Part shown: one piece after another, positions 1-4,970 of the stretch
Position numbering within the stretch: the first letter of the stretch is position 1
Layout of the letters: each line of letters begins with the position of its first letter
Source: Nanobdellota archaeon
Lineage (GTDB): Archaea; Nanobdellota; Nanobdellia; Pacearchaeales; GW2011-AR1
NCBI GenBank assembly: GCA_018821425.1
Contig: JAHJMH010000059.1
Coordinates: 1-9,698 of the forward strand
DNA: 9,698 bases
Direction: 5' to 3'
Made by a program: the position numbers and the translations under genes
The notes under the pieces: model-generated
What the model was told of the DNA's origin: nothing
The model's input: the letters and a program-made list of their open reading frames with translations, nothing else
Databases searched by the model: none

Positions 1-10
1 AGCGCGGGCA

Positions 11-439
11 GTGGCGGGAGGAATAGCAACAAGGAGACCAATGTGGGTATTCACTCTTGCGGGAATCGTCGCGTTAGTTTTAGGCTTCTTCCTTGGAAAT
101 GGGATAATAATCCTCGTCGGAATCGTCCTCGCTGTCGTAGGAATGCTCGGGAAGAAAGTTGGTGGGAAAATTAAGGAAACCGGCCAAAATGTTGTAGCAG
201 GAAGAGTCTTTTCCAAAAGCAAAGCAGAAGATGAAGCACGCACTGAGAACGCGAGAAGAGATGCAGATGCATTAGCCAAGAGAGCCAGAATGCAAGCAAA
301 ATTACAGCTTGCATACAATCAGCAAAAAGCAATCTATACTGACCAAACTCTTCCAAAACCAACAAGGAAGTCAGCAGCAAAACAAATACGAAAAATCCTA
401 GATATGGCAAATCAAGGTGGATTTAATATAGCTCCTTAG
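11..439 (+). CDS. Small membrane-anchored protein of unknown function, possibly 5'-partial
   Basis: I do not recognise this protein. From the GTG at 11 it is 142 residues: a short N-terminus with two Arg, a hydrophobic hairpin of two likely membrane helices (about residues 12-28 and 31-46, joined by a Gly-Asn-Gly turn), then about 95 residues of basic, Ala/Lys/Arg/Gln-rich sequence likely to be helical and cytoplasmic. The frame is open to the left edge (codons from position 2), so the true start may lie outside the window. Alternatives are the GTG at 11 and an ATG at 41 that follows an AAGGAG-like site by about 5 nt. No TATA box sits 29 nt before either start, unlike most genes here. The gene ends in TAG at 437-439, with a TAA two codons later. 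Coding status is likely from length and composition; function is unknown. Confidence 0.7.
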   Translation: MAGGIATRRPMWVFTLAGIVALVLGFFLGNGIIILVGIVLAVVGMLGKKVGGKIKETGQNVVAGRVFSKSKAEDEARTENARRDADALAKRARMQAKLQLAYNQQKAIYTDQTLPKPTRKSAAKQIRKILDMANQGGFNIAP

Positions 440-473
440 TTATAACCCCTCTTTCGTGACAACAAACAAAACA

Positions 474-481
474 TTTATATA
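474..481 (+). promoter_or_regulatory. TATA box of the 503 gene (leaderless)
   Basis: TTTATATA, preceded by an A-rich stretch that fits an archaeal BRE. Its first T lies 29 nt before the ATG at 503, which puts the expected transcription start at or next to the A of the ATG. The same 29-nt spacing recurs before three other genes in the window. Confidence 0.7.
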
Positions 482-502
482 CTTTTAATTCTATTATTTA
501 GC

Positions 503-934
503 ATGTACAATCCAAGAGAATCATTAAAAACAGCAACATCTATTGGCATAGCTGGGCTTGGAGTAGCAACCCTCGGATTTGGGGGATTGGGGGCATTACT
601 TCTCGGAGGAGCCGCTCTCGGCGCAGGAGCTACCGGAATCAATAGTTTAATCGACCCTGAAAGACCTTACAAAGTTGAGAAAAGAGAAAGAAAAGAATCG
701 GCGCCATTGACGCCTGAAGATAAAAAGAGATATGATGAAAGGGCAGATAAAATAGTGGACGGAATTGAAACGTTTCTCGGCGGCGCAAAAAGCCTGGGAA
801 AATACTCCCTAAAATATTCTGCAAAGGCAGTAATATCGCCATTCAAATATTCTTTTAAGGGAGTAAGAGCCGCAAAGAAGCTAGTCGATAAAGTAGTAAA
901 AGAGAAAAGAGAAAAGAAAAGGCAGGAAGGGTAG
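503..934 (+). CDS. Gly/Ala-rich hydrophobic N-terminal part of a repetitive helical protein, ends at in-frame TAG
   Basis: 143 residues to the TAG at 932-934; family not recognised. Residues 13-46 are a long Gly/Ala/Leu-rich hydrophobic segment with GxxxG-like spacing, suggesting one or two packed membrane helices. A charged linker follows, then a helical motif at residues 69-84 (L-T-P-E-D-K-K-R-Y), then a basic amphipathic region and a Lys/Arg/Glu-rich end. The start is supported by a TATA box placed for a leaderless mRNA. The reading frame continues without another stop through 2767, and the 69-84 motif recurs beyond the TAG at residues 432-446 and 530-544 of the next reading frame. The most likely reading is therefore the N-terminal part of a longer protein cut by a nonsense codon, although a separate 143-residue protein cannot be excluded. 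Confidence 0.7.
   Translation: MYNPRESLKTATSIGIAGLGVATLGFGGLGALLLGGAALGAGATGINSLIDPERPYKVEKRERKESAPLTPEDKKRYDERADKIVDGIETFLGGAKSLGKYSLKYSAKAVISPFKYSFKGVRAAKKLVDKVVKEKREKKRQEG
932..934 (+). other. In-frame TAG splitting one long reading frame
   Basis: The reading frame 503-2767 is continuous (754 codons before the TAA) except for this TAG at codon 144. The 39 codons between it and the first possible start (TTG 1052) contain no stop and read as charged, purine-rich coding sequence. TAG is an ordinary stop elsewhere: fen and polB both end in TAG directly after a PIP-box, and the 11-439 gene also ends in TAG. So a mutation, an assembly or base-call error, or local readthrough is more likely than genome-wide recoding. 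Confidence 0.75.
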
Positions 935-1051
935 AAGAAAATCGACGAAGCAATTAAACAGAAAAGGATTTACGAAGCAGATTTTAATTCAGAACCTAAA
1001 GAGGGTTCTAACGAATATGAAAAGAGCAATAGGCTTGTAAGAGGAGTTCGA

Positions 1052-2767
1052 TTGGGAGAAATCGTACTAAGTTCATACTCTGGGAAAAAACAAAAAGAAC
1101 CTGACTGGAAACAAGCAGTTAAAGATATGAGAAAAAAGGCGTATGAATCTGAAACAGCACAAGCATCAGATAAAACCCCTGGATACATAGCCCGATTTAA
1201 CCAAATGATTCGTGACCTTGGCGAAGGAAGTCTTGCTAAAGGGTATCTAAAAGCATCCCTAACAGGGTGGAAAATGATTGGCAAAGAAACCATGTCTGAT
1301 ATAAAGAAAGAAATTGGATTTACCAGAGAGGGATTAACCAAGAGCTTTGAAGGTTTGAGCTATATAGCTAAAAAAGGCGTAAAGCTCGGAAAAACGGTAG
1401 ATGATGTTTTCGAAAGAGGCGTTAAAATTAAAATTGAGAACAAGGGGTTAGAAAATCTTCTAAGAAGATTTTCAAGAAGCGATGGAACGAGCGAGCTTGA
1501 AGAAGAATCTCTTGAAGAAGTAGAAGATACGATAAAACCAGCAGGTTTAGTTAGCAGAACCTATCAAAGAACTCAAGAAATAGGGAGAGGTTTAATGGAA
1601 ACGTCCGCAGGATACAGAGATAGATTAAAGACTATGGGAAACGGGAGCTATCTGAAAGGTCTTAACGAAGTAAGAAAAAGTGTACAAGAAATTATTGGCG
1701 AAAGTCTCCAATCAGGAGGTCAGAGGTTAAAGGGAATGGGAGATGGGAGTTATCTGAAAGGATCCCTAGAGCTCGGAAGGCAGATTTACCTTAATATAAA
1801 AGAATCTAGAACTAGTATAGAGGAGCCCTTCACAGAAGAATGGACTGAAAAACAAGAAAAAGAGTGGGAAGATTTAGCAGGAAGGATGGATCGGGGAGAA
1901 AAGCTAAGATTAAAAGAGCGTAATCGACTTGTCAATCTTGATGGGAATAGAGAATACATTCTAGAAAAAAAAACTGAAGAAGAAGGAGAATCTGAAAGGG
2001 AAGCTAATGAACCAAGCCTCGAGGAAAAAGTGGTAAACGACGGACTTGATGCATTAAGAAATTATATTCCAGATGATGAATCTTTAGGAGATTTCCAAAG
2101 GGGTGAAAGAAGTCAGAAAGAAATGCCCGGAAAAACAAGGTTAGGAAAAATTCCTCAAATGGAAATATTAAATCAAGGAGAGATTGATGCATTACTAGAA
2201 CCTAATGAAGGTAATGAGGACTTGGAAGGGAGAGTTATCCCAAGTGAAAAGGTTAGTTTCAAAAGAACACTGGAGAGTGAGTATAAACATTTTGATGGAG
2301 ATCCAGAACTGGATGAATTATTCCGAATAGGGGCAGAGAGGAAATTTACTACCGAAGAGAAAAAAAGATTCAACGAGCTTAGAAAAATCGAATCTTTAGG
2401 AAATGATATAACCCCTAAAGATCCTGATTACCTTGCAAGAACGATGAATAATGATGCTTATGAAAATGCGGGAAGAGAAGATTCTGCCCCAAAAGATGTA
2501 GGTAGTCTAAGAGGTTCAGAGCTATCAGAAAAATTAAATGAAATGATGAGGGAAGAATTCAAAGATGATAATTACACAACAGGGGAATCGGACGAACCTA
2601 CTTTATCGGAAGAAGAATTTAAAGAAGATATGGCTCGACTTACTCCTGAAGAAAGGGAAGAATGGGACGGATTAAGGAGAATAGATCCTTGGGATATGAA
2701 TGATAGACAATTTAATAGATATTCAGAGTTAGTGGAAAAAAAGAACGATCGACAAAACTCAACCTAA
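1052..2767 (+). CDS. Large charged repetitive helical protein, C-terminal part of the 503-2767 frame
   Basis: 571 residues from a TTG, with no family recognised. Open frame extends upstream to the TAG at 934, so the real coding region probably begins earlier. No TATA box lies about 29 nt before the TTG; a GAGGAG at 1041-1046 is the only support for starting there. The sequence is strongly charged (Glu, Lys, Arg), with almost no hydrophobic segments and long predicted helices. Repeats are visible: a G-x-G-S-x-x-K-G unit at residues 57-64, 196-203 and 230-237, and an L/F-T-x-E-E helical unit at 432-446 and 530-544, with a weaker form near 271-293. Residues 374-382 (NQGEIDALL) resemble the FliM N-terminal peptide, probably by chance. 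With the 503-931 part it would form a membrane-anchored, elongated helical protein. A structural or surface role is only a guess. Confidence 0.65.
   Translation: MGEIVLSSYSGKKQKEPDWKQAVKDMRKKAYESETAQASDKTPGYIARFNQMIRDLGEGSLAKGYLKASLTGWKMIGKETMSDIKKEIGFTREGLTKSFEGLSYIAKKGVKLGKTVDDVFERGVKIKIENKGLENLLRRFSRSDGTSELEEESLEEVEDTIKPAGLVSRTYQRTQEIGRGLMETSAGYRDRLKTMGNGSYLKGLNEVRKSVQEIIGESLQSGGQRLKGMGDGSYLKGSLELGRQIYLNIKESRTSIEEPFTEEWTEKQEKEWEDLAGRMDRGEKLRLKERNRLVNLDGNREYILEKKTEEEGESEREANEPSLEEKVVNDGLDALRNYIPDDESLGDFQRGERSQKEMPGKTRLGKIPQMEILNQGEIDALLEPNEGNEDLEGRVIPSEKVSFKRTLESEYKHFDGDPELDELFRIGAERKFTTEEKKRFNELRKIESLGNDITPKDPDYLARTMNNDAYENAGREDSAPKDVGSLRGSELSEKLNEMMREEFKDDNYTTGESDEPTLSEEEFKEDMARLTPEEREEWDGLRRIDPWDMNDRQFNRYSELVEKKNDRQNST
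1622..1659 (+). repeat. Internal repeat unit, copy A
   Basis: This 38-nt stretch matches 1724-1761 at 31 of 38 positions. It encodes RLK-T-MG-N-GSYLKG (residues 191-203 of the 1052 frame). An older, more diverged relative is at residues 57-64 (G-E-G-S-L-A-K-G). Confidence 0.75.
1724..1761 (+). repeat. Internal repeat unit, copy B
   Basis: Second copy, 102 nt (34 codons) downstream of copy A, encoding RLK-G-MG-D-GSYLKG (residues 225-237). The in-frame 34-residue period points to duplication of a helical module. Confidence 0.75.
2736..2742 (-). terminator. Possible T-run terminator for the PIN toxin transcript
   Basis: On the minus strand this reads as seven T residues, about 65 nt past the PIN gene stop. 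It is the first T-run downstream of the toxin-antitoxin operon and lies inside the 3' end of the convergent gene. This is weak evidence based only on composition. Confidence 0.25.
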
Positions 2768-2796
2768 AACCATTCCCCCAAATCTTTTTGTTTCTT
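2764..2796. repeat. Duplicated fen 3' end, distal copy
   Basis: This 33-bp segment matches 3484-3516 (the true end of fen) at 30 of 33 positions, with the first 19 identical, at an exact offset of 720 bp and in the same orientation. Read on the minus strand it still encodes K-K-Q-K-D-L-G-E-W-F then TAG, against K-K-Q-K-G-L-G-E-W-F then TAG in fen. It overlaps the last bases of the plus-strand gene ending at 2767. It is best read as the old fen 3' end left behind when the toxin-antitoxin cassette arrived, i.e. one of a pair of att-like sites. Confidence 0.8.
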
Positions 2797-2797
2797 T
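2785..2797 (+). terminator. T-rich tract after the long plus-strand gene
   Basis: A run of T with few interruptions begins 18 nt after the TAA at 2765-2767. Archaeal transcription commonly ends at T-rich tracts without a hairpin. It lies inside the duplicated fen 3' end, so its T-richness may simply come from fen coding sequence. Confidence 0.3.
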
Positions 2798-2807
2798 CCA
2801 CCAATTT

Positions 2808-3206
2808 TTACGAAATAAGTTCGACCAACTCTGCCGTTGTAAAAACAGGAATCAGTTTTTGTTCTTTAAAATGCTTGTCGTTTGACCAAATTGACAAGTT
2901 CAATTTCACAGCAAGTGCAAGATAGGGTAAATCCTTAGTATCAGAGATTTCACGAGACAGATTATTCATCAAAGAAGAATATTCTGAAGCATTAACGAAA
3001 ATAATGTTCTCTCGAAAAAACTTAACAACGGATTTAAATTCAACCCCCGATTTTTCAGAGATTTCTTTTTTATATTTTCCGATTTCCTCTAAGGCAAAAT
3101 CGGGAGAAAAAAGTTTTAACGTCAAAGCAGAAACAAGAGAAGACGCAGAACTTGAAGGATTTGCTAACGCAAAAAGAATATTTGCATCAACAACAAGCTT
3201 CATCAC
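2808..3206 (-). CDS. vapC: PIN-domain ribonuclease toxin (VapC-like)
   Basis: 132 residues, the usual size of a single-domain PIN toxin. PIN nucleases cleave RNA using Mg2+ held by four acidic residues, and these can be placed here: D7 in the first strand (KLVVDAN), E41 (LEEIGKY), D92 (KDLPYLALA) and D110 (WSNDKHF). No other domain is present. The start is GTG 3206 or, more likely, ATG 3203 (MKLVVD). The TGA of the upstream antitoxin at 3205-3203 overlaps both, the normal translational coupling of antitoxin then toxin. The gene lies between two direct copies of the fen 3' end, suggesting arrival on a small cassette. Membership of the PIN fold is quite certain; the RNA target is unknown. Repression by the partner antitoxin is inferred from the family. 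Confidence 0.87.
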   Translation of the reverse strand: MMKLVVDANILFALANPSSSASSLVSALTLKLFSPDFALEEIGKYKKEISEKSGVEFKSVVKFFRENIIFVNASEYSSLMNNLSREISDTKDLPYLALAVKLNLSIWSNDKHFKEQKLIPVFTTAELVELIS

Positions 3207-3439
3207 AACTTATGCCTCTTTGCAATTCCCTTTTTTAATTTACTACCTGCAGTAAGAGACCAATCTGTAAATCCATTTTTATCTTCAGTTATTACTTTCT
3301 TAAGTATCTCTTTTTTAAGCTCAAGTTTCCGAGCCCGATCCTCGATGGAACTGCGAACTATGTGAGTCCAATTAACTTCAGGAAATTCTTTCATGATTCT
3401 CCTCGTTTCTTCGGGAATCGAAAAAGTTATGCTTACCAT
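3203..3439 (-). CDS. vapB: Ribbon-helix-helix antitoxin (VapB-like), start revised
   Basis: A 78-residue protein from the ATG at 3439; an ATG at 3448 would add three residues. The lower start is preferred because a TATA box lies exactly 29 nt before it, and the 3448 ATG falls inside a palindrome. The N-terminus (MVSITFSIPEETRR) fits the beta strand and first helix of a ribbon-helix-helix DNA-binding domain, followed by a second helix (about W24 to L42). The Lys-rich C-terminal part would wrap around the toxin. It overlaps the PIN gene by 1 to 4 nt. In this family the antitoxin, alone or with toxin, represses its own promoter, and a fitting palindrome is present. The antitoxin role is inferred from size, fold and pairing with a PIN gene. 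Confidence 0.8.
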   Translation of the reverse strand: MVSITFSIPEETRRIMKEFPEVNWTHIVRSSIEDRARKLELKKEILKKVITEDKNGFTDWSLTAGSKLKKGIAKRHKL

Positions 3440-3440
3440 A

Positions 3441-3460
3441 ATTAACATAAATATGTTGAT
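3441..3460 (-). promoter_or_regulatory. Palindromic candidate operator of the vapBC pair
   Basis: The core AACATA-AA-TATGTT (3444-3457) has perfect 6-bp arms; extended to 20 bp, 8 of 10 base pairs match. It fills the gap between the TATA box (3461-3468) and the antitoxin ATG at 3439, where a bound ribbon-helix-helix dimer would block initiation. No other promoter in the window has a comparable palindrome there. Confidence 0.55.
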
Positions 3461-3468
3461 TATTTAAA
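3461..3468 (-). promoter_or_regulatory. TATA box of the vapBC operon
   Basis: On the minus strand this reads TTTAAATA, with the first T 29 nt before the ATG at 3439. This supports a leaderless mRNA and that start over the ATG at 3448. A short inverted repeat TTCC-GTCA-GGAA (3471-3482) lies just upstream, between the box and the fen stop. Confidence 0.65.
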
Positions 3469-3483
3469 TCTTCCGTCAGGAAA

Positions 3484-3516
3484 CTAAAACCATTCCCCCA
3501 AACCTTTCTGTTTTTT
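3484..3516. repeat. Duplicated fen 3' end, functional copy
   Basis: This is the copy joined to the intact fen gene. On the minus strand it encodes the terminal PIP-box (QKGLGEWF) and TAG. It matches 2764-2796 at 30 of 33 positions. Together the two copies bracket a 687-bp interior containing only the vapBC pair and its promoter. Confidence 0.8.
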
Positions 3517-4524
3517 CTTTTCTTTAACTTCTCTTAACTTCTCCAACTGCTTTTCAACTCTCTCCTCGGAAAAATCGTGTTCTTCAACAAGAATCTTCTT
3601 TATTTTTTCTTCATCAACCTTATTAAAATTAAATTCTGATTCAACAACACTCGGCTTGTGAAACAACTCAAAAATTTCTCTCCAATCAAAACGCTCATGC
3701 TCGGGAAGATTTAAAATTTGTTCCTCGACGCTGTCAAAAATCAAAATCGGTTGCTTAAATTTTTTAACCAAATCTAAAGCCCGCTTCTGTCCAATCCCGG
3801 GAATGCCTTTCGGATTATAATCCGTCCCAACGAGAATTCCAAGACAAATCAATTGATCCAAATTTATTTCCAAAGAATTCAAAACTCGTTCCAATTCAAT
3901 AATCTCGGGTTTCGTTTCAACCCATCCCGAAAAAGTTTTCCTTCTCTTCGCAAGTCCCAAATTTCGAACTAACAAAGTCGCCCCGAAAAGCAGAGAATCA
4001 TAATCCTGACTAACGGTCGCATAAACATCTTCTTTTGTTTTATTCAAAAATGCAGCCTCCGCTTCCCCCTCGCCCGGCGCCTGCACAACCGCAACGCCCA
4101 TCGCTTCAAGCAACTCTTTGCTCTCTGCAATCATTTCATCATTCAATCTTATAAGTTGCGAACCATAACGCTTCATTCCTCCAAAATCCTCATTCTGTTT
4201 CGCTTCTTCATACCTCTCCTCCGAAAGTTCTCTTCCCTCCTTCCTTATATGATGCGTCTTCCTCTTCAAATCCGGCGCCTTACCGTCGAAAACATAAACA
4301 AGTTTCAATCCTTCCTGAATAAGATTAACATTCCTATAAAAAATCCCAGACAAATGCGAAGTAACACGTTTCTTATTATCCATCAAAGGCGTCCCGTCCG
4401 GTTGCCGTATCGTCGAAAGAAATTGGTACAACATATTAAATGCATCAACGCAAACCATCCTGCCCTTCAAATCAGAAATTTCCAAATCCTTTCGCGGAAT
4501 AATATCTCTAATATTCAAACCCAT
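3484..4524 (-). CDS. fen: Flap endonuclease FEN1
   Basis: 346 residues, normal for archaeal FEN1, the structure-specific nuclease that removes 5' flaps during Okazaki fragment maturation and base excision repair. The N-terminus begins MGLNIRDI, typical because Gly2 sits in the active site. Metal ligands are all present: D27 (VCVDAFN), D80 (VFDGKAP), E152 and E154 (APGEGEAEAA), D174 and D176 (SQDYDSLLFG) and D235 (LVGTDYN). The DNA-binding helix-3-turn-helix follows D235 (GIPGIGQKRAL). The last eight residues, QKGLGEWF, are a PCNA-interacting PIP-box, directly followed by TAG. A TATA box about 27 nt before the ATG suggests a leaderless or nearly leaderless transcript. The gene's final ~33 bp are repeated 720 bp downstream beyond a toxin-antitoxin pair. 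Confidence 0.97.
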   Translation of the reverse strand: MGLNIRDIIPRKDLEISDLKGRMVCVDAFNMLYQFLSTIRQPDGTPLMDNKKRVTSHLSGIFYRNVNLIQEGLKLVYVFDGKAPDLKRKTHHIRKEGRELSEERYEEAKQNEDFGGMKRYGSQLIRLNDEMIAESKELLEAMGVAVVQAPGEGEAEAAFLNKTKEDVYATVSQDYDSLLFGATLLVRNLGLAKRRKTFSGWVETKPEIIELERVLNSLEINLDQLICLGILVGTDYNPKGIPGIGQKRALDLVKKFKQPILIFDSVEEQILNLPEHERFDWREIFELFHKPSVVESEFNFNKVDEEKIKKILVEEHDFSEERVEKQLEKLREVKEKKKQKGLGEWF

Positions 4525-4543
4525 TAAGAAATAAAATTTGTCA

Positions 4544-4551
4544 AATATAAA
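4544..4551 (-). promoter_or_regulatory. TATA box of fen
   Basis: On the minus strand this reads TTTATATT, or TTTTATAT if shifted by one base; the first T lies 27-28 nt before the ATG at 4524. The spacing allows a leaderless mRNA. It sits between the fen start and the stop of the upstream minus-strand gene, so fen has its own promoter. Confidence 0.6.
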
Positions 4552-4561
4552 AGTCTATTGC

Positions 4562-4879
4562 TTAAAGTCCAAAGACATCAACAGCAACTCTCATCTCTTC
4601 ATTAAAGAAGTCCAAAATATGTCCAGTCTTCGCTCCACTCAACTTTCCATCAATCTCCAAAGGAAAATATCTTCTAAGAAGTTTCATTTTAGCACTAACA
4701 GAATAAGCTAAAAGGTCTCTCGCCTCTTCCCTGAATCGAGCATAATTCTCTCTTGGACTTACTGACCCATGTCCTCCCAAAATCAAATCATCATAAGGCA
4801 TATATCTTCCTGGCACACGACACTCTCCTACTAAATCCACTACTCGAGTTGGTCTATCTGAAATTAGTGTGCTATTCAT
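4562..4879 (-). CDS. Small protein of unknown function, start revised
   Basis: 105 residues from the ATG at 4879 (MNSTLISDRP); the frame stays open to an ATG at 4927, which would give 121 residues. The shorter form is preferred because a TATA box lies exactly 29 nt before 4879, while no well-placed box serves 4927. I do not recognise a family. Visible features are a Gly-rich stretch (LILGGHGS), a basic helical middle (ENYARFREEARDLL, then KMKLLRRYFP) and an acidic, hydrophobic end (LDFFNEEMRVAVDVF). There is no signal peptide or membrane helix. It stands alone between divergent polB and downstream fen, each with its own promoter. The order invites a replication-linked role, but nothing in the sequence shows this. 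Confidence 0.6.
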   Translation of the reverse strand: MNSTLISDRPTRVVDLVGECRVPGRYMPYDDLILGGHGSVSPRENYARFREEARDLLAYSVSAKMKLLRRYFPLEIDGKLSGAKTGHILDFFNEEMRVAVDVFGL

Positions 4880-4900
4880 TCTATTACCACTCCAAAAAAG

Positions 4901-4908
4901 AATATAAA
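4901..4908 (-). promoter_or_regulatory. TATA box of the small unknown gene
   Basis: On the minus strand this reads TTTATATT, with the first T 29 nt before the ATG at 4879. It would fall inside coding sequence if the 4927 ATG were used, so it decides the start in favour of 4879. Confidence 0.6.
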
Positions 4909-4941
4909 GATTATGATTCTCAAACATATCCTTTTATAAAA

Positions 4942-4949
4942 TTTAAATA
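4942..4949 (+). promoter_or_regulatory. TATA box of the polB operon
   Basis: TTTAAATA, preceded by A/T-rich sequence, with the first T 29 nt before the polB ATG at 4971, implying a leaderless transcript. It is the only clear promoter for the four-gene plus-strand run that follows. Confidence 0.7.
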
Positions 4950-4970
4950 ACGCCCATTCTTATAAACATT

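Noticed and set aside
932..934. Genome-wide recoding of TAG (for example as pyrrolysine)
   Set aside because: polB and fen both end in TAG right after PIP-box tails, and the 11-439 gene ends in TAG with a TAA two codons later. Reading through the polB TAG would fuse it to a membrane protein. TAG is therefore a normal stop here.
970..1341. Minus-strand open frame of 123 codons opposite the long plus-strand gene
   Set aside because: It is a shadow of purine-rich coding sequence on the other strand. Its composition is Ser/Phe/Pro-rich without motifs, and it has no suitable promoter.
2173..2222. NQGEIDALL peptide similar to the FliM/FliN N-terminal CheY-binding motif
   Set aside because: It lies inside a long charged repetitive protein, not at an N-terminus, and no chemotaxis or motility gene is nearby. 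A short acidic helix can match by chance.
3471..3482. Short inverted repeat TTCC-GTCA-GGAA between the fen stop and the vapBC promoter
   Set aside because: The arms are only 4 bp, which is expected by chance. The palindrome at 3441-3460 is longer and better placed as an operator.
4156..4527. Plus-strand open frame of 123 codons opposite fen
   Set aside because: It lies fully within the fen coding region, which has every catalytic residue in place. The plus-strand product has no motifs.
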